From positions 5,394,001 through 5,458,000 of the forward strand of contig JAPFFF010000004.1 in the NCBI GenBank assembly GCA_039105265.1: 64,000 nucleotides of DNA. The letters run 5' to 3'. The stretch is from Tritrichomonas musculus (lineage: Eukaryota; Parabasalia; Tritrichomonadida; Tritrichomonadidae). A program made the translations under genes and the position numbers. This document shows, one piece after another, positions 1-9,576 of the stretch. A model generated the notes under the pieces. The model had not been told where the DNA came from, searched no databases, and was given only the letters and a program-made list of their open reading frames with translations. Numbering within the stretch: the first letter of the stretch is position 1; every line of letters starts with the position of its first letter.

Positions 1-135
1 TGCTATTTATGTTGCTGTCGTAAGAAATGCTGCTGTGGCTGTTGTGGCTGTTGTAAATGCTGCAATAAAGATGAAATGGGAGAAACTGATACAATTTCAC
101 AATTTTCACTACACGATAGATTAATAAGCAATTGA
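1..135 (+). CDS. C-terminal end of a Cys-rich-tailed protein (partial)
   Basis: The first frame is open from the window edge to a TGA at 133-135 and gives 44 residues. About half of the first 21 residues are cysteines, in CC and CCC clusters with Lys, Arg and Gly between them, followed by a polar tail. Such clusters next to basic residues are typical of palmitoylated or membrane-proximal cytoplasmic tails, and trichomonad surface proteins often end in short cytoplasmic tails. The rest of the gene lies outside the window, so neither family nor topology can be known. Function is unassigned. Confidence 0.5.
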   Translation, partial: CYLCCCRKKCCCGCCGCCKCCNKDEMGETDTISQFSLHDRLISN

Positions 136-470
136 ATAATTAAAAAAAATGAATATTTGCAAATATATGCTTTTTTTGTTAATTATTTTGTTTTTTCTAT
201 GAAAACTGAAAACTAATACTAATGATGACATTTTATTTCATAAAATATATTATATTTTAATTTTTTTGATTTTTAATTCCAGATGTTCCAAAATTGAGAC
301 TTGTACTAAAATTTAAAACATGTCCCATAATTTTAGAGTTCTAATATTATAAACTTAAATCTAGCTTTTATCCTACAGGAATGCCTCGAAGATGTCCCAT
401 ACTCTTCTCAAAAAGGCGAATGAAAAACCGTTATAAAACCGTTCTATAATGAAAAACTTAAATCAATGAA
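136..470. other. AT-rich intergenic stretch, nothing recognised
   Basis: This is the spacer between the Cys-rich gene end and the decayed BTB/F5/8C-like copy. I see no open frame of note, no RNA gene and no clear inverted repeat. Confidence 0.4.
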
Positions 471-1143
471 CTATTCCCAATTGTTTTAGAAGAAACAAAT
501 CTTCAATATATTCAATATTATAATACTTCAATTTCAAATCATTACAGATTTCCAATTGAACACAATCAACTCCAAAAATTCATTTCGAGTCATTTTTATT
601 TAATTGATCCTCAAAAACTTCAGAATCTCCCACTTTCAATTCTCTACGGCATTCTAAATAGCGAAAATTTAAAAATAGCAAGTGAAGACTCACTTTTGGA
701 TTTCATTGTGCAGTTTTTTTTTTTTCATCTAAAGAAAAAGTTGATAATTCAGAAAAAGTTATATTTTATATGAACTTGTTGAATTTGCGTCATTGAGTGA
801 GAGTAAGTTCAACGAATTCATAGAAAAAATTGACCAAAAAGAGATGACGAAGCAGCTTTGGAACAAACCAAAAAAGTGCTTCTTCACAAACAGAGACATC
901 GCTGTAAAGGTGAGGACTGAGGAAGAGTGGAAATCACTGAATCAGAACAGACACTCAGCTACTAATAAACACAAATATACAACTGTCGAATATGACGACA
1001 ATGAGATTAACAGATTTAATAGAAATATTGCAAAACTCAGCAACGGAAACCCAGTAAACATCGTAGACAATGGAATCATCAATATTGCATCATCGCAAGT
1101 AATAGACCTTATTTCTAACGATCATATTTTAAAAAAATGCTAA
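471..1143 (+). pseudogene. Decayed BTB/BACK-like part of a trichomonad F5/8-type-C family protein
   Basis: Translated fragments resemble the middle of the large trichomonad family that joins a BTB/BACK-like region to an F5/8-type-C-like domain. At about 620-710 there is LPLSILYGIL followed by SEDSLLDFI, and from 793 a run rich in E, K and W ends in a GIINIASS linker typical of the region before the F5/8C domain. The 116-residue open stretch 793-1143 begins with TTG, not ATG. Stops and a frame change separate it from the upstream part. The F5/8C domain itself is missing. A second copy of about 300 bases lies at 9577-9883. I infer an old duplicate of a host gene, no longer functional. Confidence 0.6.
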
Positions 1144-1510
1144 ATAATTAATAAATCGTTCGTGTAAAAATTGCATGGAATAAACTAAACATTCAAATCT
1201 AAAATTAATTTTCATATAAAAAAGAGAGAAAGAGAGAGAAAGAAAAATTGATTATATAAATAATGTGAATAGATCAATTGAATTTTATTAAATCATGAAA
1301 TCAGTTCTTTGTTTTTTATTAAAAATGTATAAAATAATTTTATGATAATTTAATATCAGAATAAATTTAAATAAAAAAAATATAACAATCATATGCATAT
1401 AATAGCATATGGCATTTTAATGTTTTACTTTTTGTGAAAGAATGATTGATTGTCATTTAAATGAAATTATTGGTATCAAAAAAAAACTAAATTGTCTTTT
1501 GATTAAAAAA

Positions 1511-1566
1511 TAAAAAATGTCATTTAAATGAAAAATGTCATATAAATAAAAAATGTCATACAAATT
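1511..1566. repeat. Short tandem repeat, about 20-bp unit
   Basis: Three imperfect copies of a unit close to AAAAATGTCATTTAAATG stand head to tail, and a related TGTCATTTAAATG occurs about 60 bases upstream. It is a simple AT-rich repeat with no coding potential. Confidence 0.55.
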
Positions 1567-1592
1567 TTGGGATGAACTTCATAAATTTTTAT

Positions 1593-1769
1593 TAGGGGTT
1601 TTTCGAAAAAAATACAATTTTTCAGAAAAAAGTTGATTTTTTGGAAACATTTTTGTGAATTTATTTGACCGGACGATCAAAAATCATTCAAAATGTTTTC
1701 CGAAAAAACTGCTTTTTTCGGAAAAACTTTATTTTTTAAGCAAAAAGTATTTTTTTCGAAAAACCCCTA
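1593..1769. mobile_element. MITE-like element with perfect 21-bp terminal inverted repeats and TA flanks
   Basis: The 21 bases at 1595-1615 (starting GGGGTTTTTCG) are the exact reverse complement of 1747-1767. Both ends are flanked by TA, as expected for a Tc1/mariner-type target duplication. The inner halves are also partly complementary, being rich in TTTTTCGGAAAAA-like blocks, so the whole element could fold into a hairpin. At about 175 bp with no frame it would be non-autonomous. Mariner elements are known in trichomonads; assignment to that superfamily rests only on the TA flanks. Confidence 0.6.
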
Positions 1770-2222
1770 TTATCAACCAGCTTATATTGTTTTGAAATGT
1801 TCAAGTTGAATCATTAGTTCAATATTGAATTAACATAAAATTTTCTAAATAGATAAATTTTGGACTAAAATATATGGCATAAAGTCGAAGTTAATATATC
1901 AATCCTAAAAACAAACCAACTTTTTGAGATGAGGTTTCAAATAACTGAAAATTCTAATTACCGAAAATTTCAAAATCATATAAATTGAAGTCTGAAAATA
2001 TCTGTATTAAGGGTTATCAACCAAAAATTTCACCGAAAATTTCCTGATAAATGTTTGGAATATGCGTTTAATGACTGTTAATTTTTTTTCTCAGAAAGCA
2101 AGATATAAATGCAAAAAGCCATCAAGGCTTACAAATAAATAATAGACATATAAAAAAGTATGGATTTTATTATTTATCTTTTATCAAAGTATGCGTCATT
2201 TTAATATATATAATGATAATTT
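1770..2222. other. Intergenic stretch, nothing recognised
   Basis: AT-rich spacer between the inverted-repeat element and the 3' end of the SecA-like gene. No open frame, RNA or clear repeat was seen. Confidence 0.4.
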
Positions 2223-5200
2223 TTAATTATCTTGAATGTCTCCAATAAATGAAGTTTTTTTACCTACATTATTTTTGATGTCATTGTAAGATTCATATTC
2301 AGTTAAGTTTTCTTCATACCAACCATATATTTTTTTACTTTTATCGTTCTTATCAAATTGGCTTTGATAACTTGCAGACTGTTTCAAAGCATACTTAGCA
2401 TTAAAATTTTTAATAAATGCAGCAATTAATAATAAAATCAAGATACCAATTTTAATCATAAGTAAAACTGGAGTTAATTTAGAAAACAATATTTTGGCCT
2501 CAGGATTAATTTTTATATTTTCAAATATTTTATCCTTAATTTTATCTTCAACATCACCAGCAGCCTTGCTGTCTAGTAAACTTAATACGATTTTCATAAT
2601 TGTTCCAATATGATTATTTGGATCGTTATCTATCAGATGTAAAATTTGGTTTTGCAACCATTTAATAATTGTTTCCAATAATAACTTGATAGGCGATGAG
2701 TTTACTATTTCAGAAATTATTATTTCTTTGCATCTTGTTTTAACAGCTTTCCAAATAACATTTCCCATATTTTTTAATATATCTGCTGCAGGAACTCCTG
2801 GAACCAATAAAAATTTTGCAATTTTAACAGAAATTAGCGTAATAAATACAAGTACTATGATTAAAATGGCAGCAATAAAAGGTTTTGCACTTTTACATCC
2901 TATTGTCATTAAAAATATTGGTGATTTATCAAAAAGGCAATGCTTTTTTTGAACATCAACATCAAGCAAAAGTGGATCAACGCATATTCCGAATTCGCAT
3001 CCAACTAATGTTCTTCTCATAAATATATGAAAGCCAAAAAAGTTTACTAAATGCCTGTCAATTGTTTGACATATTCTTTCAAAAATTTGATCAATAACAT
3101 AGGTTATACTAAAAGGTTCATCTTTTTTTAAATAAGTAAGTTCAGGATCTTCAATGAAATTAATTTTTCTTTTTGAATTATTGGTCAAAAATATTCTAGA
3201 CCCTGATTTATCTTTTAATTCAAAAGGAAAAAATCCAATTTTGTAGAATATAGATGACTTTGAATCATTGGTTTTCCTAAAATCATATATGTCTTTTGAA
3301 AAAAAATTCATTATTTCTTTATTCCATTTTCCTACTACATATGAATGAATTCTTACAAATGTTTCATTTACTGTTGTATCTTTATCTTTTGGTAGAAGTT
3401 GATCCAATTTTCCTGCCAATTTTATGTATTGATTATCAATAAACAGCTTAAAATTCTTTTTTGTTGGTTCATTTTTCTTTTTTTCTAATTCATAATCTTT
3501 TGTAACTTTATCAATAAAAAGTGACCATGATTCTAGAATAAGTTCACGCAAGTATCGTTGGAAAAGCATTTTCGTATATATGCATTCTGGACAGTTTCTT
3601 AGAGAAAAAATTTTTTGAACTTGAATGTCAATAAATGTTTCTACACTCATACAAATTGGGAATTTATAATTAATAGCAGTTAGCCTGTTGACATTAGTTT
3701 CTATGTCTCTCAAATAATATATATTTGAATCATTAAACCTTTCATTTAAGTCGGCTTTATTAGAATTGAATATCCACTCACGGGGCTTTCTGAATAGTTC
3801 AATAAAATCTGATTGTCGTTTTGCTTTTATATCGTATTCATTCAAGATGTCATTAATTAAAGTATTATTCATTTTTTTAGATGCTTTATAAAAATCATCT
3901 TTTATACATATAATTCTTGATGTTCCTGCTTTTCCATTTCGTCCTGTTCTTCCATATGCTTGTTTCATTGCTCTATCATTTTGTGGCCCATATGCAATTA
4001 TTACGTGAAGAGGATAGTCATTATTATATTTTATATCAGTTCCTCTTCCACAGAAATTTGTACCCAAAGTAATATTTCCTTTTTGTCCTGACTTTTTTTC
4101 AATATTAGATTTATCTTGATTGGTTCCATCAAATTCAATTATATTTGCGAATATTTCACTTTGTAATATGTGTTTGAACTTTCTTATATCATTTATACTC
4201 TCAAATATAACTAGAACTGGATTGCCTTTCTTATGGAAAAATTTTATTTCTTCAACAATTTTATCATTTCTTTCTTTTTCATCAGAACATATAACATATG
4301 GCAATTCTTTTCTATAATTGGGAGCAAAATCAGGAATTTCCACAGTATTTAGTTTATAATACTTCTTTAGAATTTCAATATCTTTTTGAGTTCCAATTGT
4401 TCCTGTGAATCCCCAAACACCTTGATATAAATTGATAAATATTGGATGTGATATGAATAAGTAATTAAGAGAAAGTGGTTTTATTTTAATGTTTCTGGAA
4501 GGATTAATCATTTTTTCTTTTATTCCAATGAATTGATGTATGAATCCACTGAATTCTTTTTCTCTTTCTGTAATACCTTTGTGTTCTCCATCAAATGGAA
4601 TTATTAGTTCTTCCCCATTTTTATTTTCAATTATATATTTGGTCCATTCTTCAAAAGATAAAGCAGAATCAATATCATATAGCATTGATAGAATATCATT
4701 TTCAGTTATTTCTGAGCAATCAAGAGATTTATCTTTTTTTAATTCATCCAAAATTTGCTTAGGACACTTCTTTCTTTCAGCCATATTTAATTCTTGTTTT
4801 GAGGGTGAATTCGTATGTTGAGGAGAATTTTTTTGTTGAAGGTTATTCATTTCTTCATCAGTTAAATATAAATTAAATACTTTTGTAAGAACATCAATTC
4901 CTGTTGATTTCATCTCTCTTGCAATTATTGTTCCATTTGTTAATTCATCAATCAATATTGTATCAGCTTCATCAATAATAAGATATGCGTCTTTGAAGTA
5001 ATCTTCCATTTGCATTGGATGCTTTTCGCATTCTCTCAAATACCATCCTTCGAAATTGAAGAATGTTGAATATATGATATCACATTTTTTGCTATATTTA
5101 GTTTTCTTGCAAATTTTAATGTTCATATTGGATTTTTCATCAAACCATCCATCTGAATAGAAATCATGTTTATTTGATTTTGGATAATATTTTGATTTAT

Positions 5201-6743
5201 TATCACATTCAATTTTTTCATATTCTGTTTTATGGAGAAGAATTGCAGTTTTAAAATTGCATTCCGCAAAATAATCAAATGATTTTTCATAATCTCTGCA
5301 TGCAAGGACAATATTAGAAGTAACTATGTGAACTGTTTTTCCCATTCTAGCCAAAATTTCAGCTAGGGCCTGAATGATGTATGATTTTCCTTCTCCTGTA
5401 TGGACTTGATAAATACAACCTTTACTATCATCATTATTATTTTCAGTAAAATAATTGATAGCATGATGCACAGCATATATTTGATTTGAATGGGCCCGAA
5501 CTTTCTCATCATCAGATAAGCAATGTTTATATATTTTATGAAATGCATACTGCATTTTTTCTTTGGTAGACTTTGTTGTATTTGTGCTCTTTGTTTTTAT
5601 TCTATCTACTATTTTTGTTGAATTTTCAAGATTATCTTTAATTTCGTTAACAATGTCAACTGTGCTTTTATCAATATCAATTAATAATAAAGGATCTTGA
5701 ATATAGTGATCAATCTTTAAATAATGCATTTCATTGAAATCAATGTATTCATTTGATGATGGCTGGTTTAACAAAGAAAAACATTGTATTCGGCCACCAA
5801 ACCAATTTATAAAATCATTCGCATTAATAAAAACTTTTTTGAATTCAATTTTTTCTGGAATCCAACATTTTTTAACATCATTTTGTTTAAATATTTGGCA
5901 ATTATTTAATACAATTACAATTTTGTTGATATCAAACTTATTCCCGATCGGATATTTCTTTTTTATTTGTTTAAATGGGAAGTCTTTTTGCTCTTCATAA
6001 TTAAAAATTTTATCAAATGATTGTGCAATATAAAATATTTGCACACATGGATTTTCGATTTTCAAATAATTTTTATTTGTGTTTATCCTGACCGTCGATA
6101 AGTAATAATAATAATATGAATTATTCACTGTTTTTAATTTATCTGTCTTGATTAAATAATCATAATTTGTGAAAATATGGTATTCATTAAATAAATATGA
6201 ATATAATAAGGGATTGTTATTTGAATTAAGAAAATAGTAATCTGATGCGCATAAAACAAGAATATGGCCAGATGCTGCTAAAATCATACTAATCATTTGC
6301 AAAAATATATATTCGTTTTCATCAAGACTTTTTCTAACACACAAGATTGCATAGGATAATTCTGATACTATCAATGTATAATCATAATTCGAAATAAATA
6401 TATTAAATATATCAATATCATTTTTTATAAATACTGTTTCTTCATTTTTATTTTCATTATTTAATTGATCACGAATTAACTCAAAGAGATATTGATAATA
6501 ATTTTCATATTGTGTCAACGATGCAATTATTTTAATATCGATCTTTAATAGCTTTGATATGTCATCACGATTTTTTTCGATAAATCGGGAGAATTGATTA
6601 TATATTTCCATTGTTTTAGAATTTCTGAAAATGTTTTGAGATGCAATTGGAAGAAAGGCGCACATTAATAAATTTGCATTTTTTAAATATTTGAATTGGT
6701 TTTGAAGAAGAAAATAAGCTTCATTTGGTGTTAATATCGGCAT
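2223..6743 (-). CDS. SecA-like DEAD-family ATPase with C-terminal transmembrane segments
   Basis: A 1506-residue protein whose central third is a SecA-type ATPase. Visible are a Walker A motif HTGEGKS near residue 447, the Walker B/DEAD motif IIDEAD near 589, a GFTGT segment, and GTNFCGRGTDI near 894 followed by QAYGRTGRNGKAG, the SecA version of the second helicase domain. About 400 N-terminal residues are unrelated to bacterial SecA as far as I can tell. Two hydrophobic segments lie near 1288-1315 and 1423-1445, so the C-terminus is probably membrane anchored, unlike bacterial SecA. SecA-like ATPases of unknown role are known in some protists lacking plastids. No Sec preprotein partner is visible, so protein translocation should not be assumed. 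It is AT-rich like its neighbours and intronless, which argues against bacterial contamination. It shares a 309-bp spacer with the divergent gene at 7053. Confidence 0.8.
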   Translation of the reverse strand: MPILTPNEAYFLLQNQFKYLKNANLLMCAFLPIASQNIFRNSKTMEIYNQFSRFIEKNRDDISKLLKIDIKIIASLTQYENYYQYLFELIRDQLNNENKNEETVFIKNDIDIFNIFISNYDYTLIVSELSYAILCVRKSLDENEYIFLQMISMILAASGHILVLCASDYYFLNSNNNPLLYSYLFNEYHIFTNYDYLIKTDKLKTVNNSYYYYYLSTVRINTNKNYLKIENPCVQIFYIAQSFDKIFNYEEQKDFPFKQIKKKYPIGNKFDINKIVIVLNNCQIFKQNDVKKCWIPEKIEFKKVFINANDFINWFGGRIQCFSLLNQPSSNEYIDFNEMHYLKIDHYIQDPLLLIDIDKSTVDIVNEIKDNLENSTKIVDRIKTKSTNTTKSTKEKMQYAFHKIYKHCLSDDEKVRAHSNQIYAVHHAINYFTENNNDDSKGCIYQVHTGEGKSYIIQALAEILARMGKTVHIVTSNIVLACRDYEKSFDYFAECNFKTAILLHKTEYEKIECDNKSKYYPKSNKHDFYSDGWFDEKSNMNIKICKKTKYSKKCDIIYSTFFNFEGWYLRECEKHPMQMEDYFKDAYLIIDEADTILIDELTNGTIIAREMKSTGIDVLTKVFNLYLTDEEMNNLQQKNSPQHTNSPSKQELNMAERKKCPKQILDELKKDKSLDCSEITENDILSMLYDIDSALSFEEWTKYIIENKNGEELIIPFDGEHKGITEREKEFSGFIHQFIGIKEKMINPSRNIKIKPLSLNYLFISHPIFINLYQGVWGFTGTIGTQKDIEILKKYYKLNTVEIPDFAPNYRKELPYVICSDEKERNDKIVEEIKFFHKKGNPVLVIFESINDIRKFKHILQSEIFANIIEFDGTNQDKSNIEKKSGQKGNITLGTNFCGRGTDIKYNNDYPLHVIIAYGPQNDRAMKQAYGRTGRNGKAGTSRIICIKDDFYKASKKMNNTLINDILNEYDIKAKRQSDFIELFRKPREWIFNSNKADLNERFNDSNIYYLRDIETNVNRLTAINYKFPICMSVETFIDIQVQKIFSLRNCPECIYTKMLFQRYLRELILESWSLFIDKVTKDYELEKKKNEPTKKNFKLFIDNQYIKLAGKLDQLLPKDKDTTVNETFVRIHSYVVGKWNKEIMNFFSKDIYDFRKTNDSKSSIFYKIGFFPFELKDKSGSRIFLTNNSKRKINFIEDPELTYLKKDEPFSITYVIDQIFERICQTIDRHLVNFFGFHIFMRRTLVGCEFGICVDPLLLDVDVQKKHCLFDKSPIFLMTIGCKSAKPFIAAILIIVLVFITLISVKIAKFLLVPGVPAADILKNMGNVIWKAVKTRCKEIIISEIVNSSPIKLLLETIIKWLQNQILHLIDNDPNNHIGTIMKIVLSLLDSKAAGDVEDKIKDKIFENIKINPEAKILFSKLTPVLLMIKIGILILLLIAAFIKNFNAKYALKQSASYQSQFDKNDKSKKIYGWYEENLTEYESYNDIKNNVGKKTSFIGDIQDN

Positions 6744-6830
6744 TTTAAAATTTAAAATTTTTTAGATGGTTGAATTAACACAAATTTTTTTCGGAATGTC
6801 TTGTTTAGAACAGAAATTTTAGGTTTTTAT

Positions 6831-6868
<38 letters not shown>

Positions 6869-7052
6869 GAAAAAAGTATCGAATAAAGTTTTTTATTTAT
6901 TCGATATTTGACGTTTTTTTTTTTTGGAAACTTAATACTTTTTGAAATTATTCAGAAAATATTTTTTTCAAAACTTTGAAATTTTCAAGTACTTAATTTT
7001 TTAAATAGCTTAGTGGATTTTTTATTTTACGTAAATATTTTAATTAATTATA
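6744..7052. promoter_or_regulatory. Divergent intergenic region with a 32-base poly-T tract
   Basis: The 309-bp spacer separates two divergently transcribed genes, so it should hold both promoters. It contains an uninterrupted run of 32 T at 6835-6866 and several shorter T runs. No clear initiator box was found next to either start codon. Confidence 0.45.
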
Positions 7053-9053
7053 ATGTCTACAACTCCTGAACAAAATGTAAAATTAGTAAGTGAATCTAAT
7101 TCTACTTCAAAAAATGAAAAATCAGAAGATAATCATAATGATCAAAAATCTACTCAACAACAAGAAACTAAAACAATCGAGACAAAAACAATGAGCTTTA
7201 AAGATAAATTAAAATTTGCTCAACAAAATGCATTGCAAGAAGCAAATAATTATTCAAAAGATAAATCATTTTATATCAATAAAGATCAAATAACTAAAGT
7301 TGATAAATCAAATGAAGCAAGTCGACATCTAAAAAAAGATAAATTGCAAGAAGAAACCGATAATGGCACGATTTACAAAGAAAAACTTGAAATCTCCCAA
7401 GAAAATTCTCTTCAAGAAAAAAATAGGGAAATTTGCCAAAAAGTAAAAGAACCTTCATCAGTTCAACAAACAGAAAACAAAAACCCAAGTAAACATGATT
7501 CAAGAGATATCTCAAAAAAAGATGATTCAATTGAAAAAACTCAAGATACCTTAACTTTTAAAGAAAAGCTTAGAATTGCCCAAGAAAATGCTAAGCAAAA
7601 TGTTAATGATATACAAAATAATAATTTTCAAATTATTAAAACAATAAATCAAGAAATGAATAAAGACTTATCAAATAAATCAGGAACAATCACAAAAACT
7701 AAAAATCATGAAGTTTTAAAAAAAATTCAAAATGATAATAATGAGAATGAAAAACAGGAGAATGTACATAATAATTCAAGTCTAGAAATAATAGAAAAAT
7801 CCAAAAGTAAAGTTCATGAAGACAAAACAATTCAATCCTCAAATCAAAAAGCAGAAAAAGAAATTTTTAAAGAAGCCGAAACAAAGCCATTAAAAGCAAA
7901 TAGCACCAAAAAAAAATTAAGTATAACACAAGGAAATGACAAAGCAGAAATAAATAATGCAGATGCAAAAACAGAAGTAAAAAAGAAAGATTCTGAAGAA
8001 AAAACTCAAAATAATATGAGTTTTAAAGAAAAACTCAAAATTGCCCAAGAAAATGCAAGGAGCGGAATAAATAATACTTATAAGGATAAAGCAATAACAG
8101 AATCAAAATGTAAGCAAGGCAGTGATTCAAAATCAAAAGAAGAAAGATTTAAAAAAGAATGTCAGAGTGAAATGAGCTTCAAAGATAAACTGAAAATTAC
8201 TCAAGGAATTTCACCAATAATTTCATATGATCAAACAGTAAAAAATCCAAGTAAAGTAGCAAATGAAAAATCAAATGAAGAAGAAAATAAAGATGAATTA
8301 GATAAAAAATCAAGCTCATTTCAAGAAAAAAATGTAAATGATCAAGATAAGTTAAGACAAATACAGCAATCAAAAAGTGAAGAAATAACAAAAAAGAGTA
8401 AAAATGAAATAACTTTCAAAGAAAAGATTTCAATTACTCAAAATATCTTACCAATTGATGATCAAAAATTGCATCCCAAGAAAGATCAAAATACAAAGAA
8501 ATATTTTTCTTCTAGTAGCAGTGAAGAGGAAGAAAATATAATAATAACAGAGAGAAAAAAAGAAGAAGCAGAACGCCATAGAGAAGCATCTGTTGTTAAT
8601 GGTATTGTCAATAAAATAAATATTAATTTAGCAAAAGAAAAGGTAATACAACAAAAGTTAGATGAAATTAAAAAAACTATATTGGAAAGTACAACGTACA
8701 TGGAAAAGAAGTATTGTTATATCTTGAAAAACTCTTTAAAATCATTTATAAACTCAATTATATTAGATGTTATCAAGCAAAACATAAAAATTTGCCCAAA
8801 GCAAATGATTGGACAAGTATATCAAATTAAAACTCAATTGTTGCAAAATGAAATAGATAAAATAGTATCATCAATAGATGACATTTATTGTAATAAGTAT
8901 GATAAAAATGTTAAAGAAGAGGAAATGAATGAAAAAGAAATGAAAGCAAACTCAACAATCTATGTAATGTCAGAAAAAGATTCTTTCAAAGAAATTAAAA
9001 TCCAAATTTCTTGTGAAGATGCTTTCAACTCGGAAATTCCACAAGATTTTTAA
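7053..9053 (+). CDS. Lys/Glu/Asn-rich protein with repeated F-K-[ED]-K-[LI] motif
   Basis: A 666-residue, highly charged, mostly low-complexity protein of unknown function. A motif close to MSFKEKLKIAQENA recurs at about residues 47-60, 107-119, 167-180, 322-335, 374-384 and 453-463, with a weaker copy near 287. It is amphipathic with a conserved Phe and a hydrophobic-AQ core, as if each copy were a short helix that binds a partner. The linkers between copies are disordered-looking. An acidic Ser-rich patch follows the last repeat, and residues about 515-630 form a likely helical C-terminal domain containing Cys. There are no membrane segments. It is divergent from the SecA-like gene, so co-expression is possible but not shown. 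Confidence 0.7.
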   Translation: MSTTPEQNVKLVSESNSTSKNEKSEDNHNDQKSTQQQETKTIETKTMSFKDKLKFAQQNALQEANNYSKDKSFYINKDQITKVDKSNEASRHLKKDKLQEETDNGTIYKEKLEISQENSLQEKNREICQKVKEPSSVQQTENKNPSKHDSRDISKKDDSIEKTQDTLTFKEKLRIAQENAKQNVNDIQNNNFQIIKTINQEMNKDLSNKSGTITKTKNHEVLKKIQNDNNENEKQENVHNNSSLEIIEKSKSKVHEDKTIQSSNQKAEKEIFKEAETKPLKANSTKKKLSITQGNDKAEINNADAKTEVKKKDSEEKTQNNMSFKEKLKIAQENARSGINNTYKDKAITESKCKQGSDSKSKEERFKKECQSEMSFKDKLKITQGISPIISYDQTVKNPSKVANEKSNEEENKDELDKKSSSFQEKNVNDQDKLRQIQQSKSEEITKKSKNEITFKEKISITQNILPIDDQKLHPKKDQNTKKYFSSSSSEEEENIIITERKKEEAERHREASVVNGIVNKININLAKEKVIQQKLDEIKKTILESTTYMEKKYCYILKNSLKSFINSIILDVIKQNIKICPKQMIGQVYQIKTQLLQNEIDKIVSSIDDIYCNKYDKNVKEEEMNEKEMKANSTIYVMSEKDSFKEIKIQISCEDAFNSEIPQDF

Positions 9054-9286
9054 AGAAAATGTCCTGAAAATTTGTCAATGACAAATTGGGATAAAAAAAA
9101 AAAATTGAATTTTTAATCCTTTTAATGAAAAGAACAAATAATATTTCAATTTTTATTAAAATATCAAATGAAATGCAATTTATATTTTTTTATAAAGAGA
9201 TATTGAATTTGATGATCGAATATAAAGTTTGCTTAAATAGAAAAATTTTGATGTATATATACTTTATATATGCTAAATAAATTGAT

Positions 9287-9362
9287 TTTTATAATTTTAA
9301 TCATCTTTTTAGAGTTATATGGAGATATTTAAAAAAAAAAAAAGATGATTAAAATTATAAAA
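9287..9362. repeat. Perfect 24-bp inverted repeat (hairpin)
   Basis: Bases 9287-9310 are the exact reverse complement of 9339-9362, with a 28-base spacer ending in an A tract. The arm contains ATTTTAATCATCTTTTT. It lies 230 bases past the stop of the upstream gene, so it could be a 3' end structure or the relic of a small inverted-repeat element. Confidence 0.7.
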
Positions 9363-9407
9363 TTTCATTTTCATTGAGCAATAAATCTAATTTGAAAATT
9401 TTGCGAG

Positions 9408-9539
9408 ACTTTTTTTTTCTATGGTACGATACAAGGTCAATATTGACCTAAACCGCAATTGTTCAATGAAAAGTGCAAAAAAGTTCCATACTTTTTTTTT
9501 TCTATGGTATGATATAAGGTCAATATTGACCTAAACCGC
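9408..9539. repeat. Two direct repeats, each with a 16-bp perfect palindrome
   Basis: About 49 bases at 9408-9456 recur at 9490-9539 with only a few changes: a T tract, CTATGGTAYGATA, then AGGTCAATATTGACCT and TAAACCGC. The AGGTCAATATTGACCT block is a perfect palindrome at 9434-9449 and 9517-9532, spaced 83 bases. Paired identical palindromes look like binding sites or element ends. No open frame overlaps them. Confidence 0.7.
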
Positions 9540-9576
9540 CACGGGCGATTACGATTTCCCAAAAATTATCATTTGT

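Noticed and set aside
2686-2952. Open stretch on the plus strand inside the SecA-like gene
   Set aside because: It is the antisense shadow of hydrophobic codons in the real gene, without its own family pattern.
2223-6743. Bacterial contamination as source of the SecA-like gene
   Set aside because: Composition, spacing and unusual N- and C-terminal parts match the surrounding protist genes, and it shares a spacer with an AT-rich low-complexity eukaryote-style gene.
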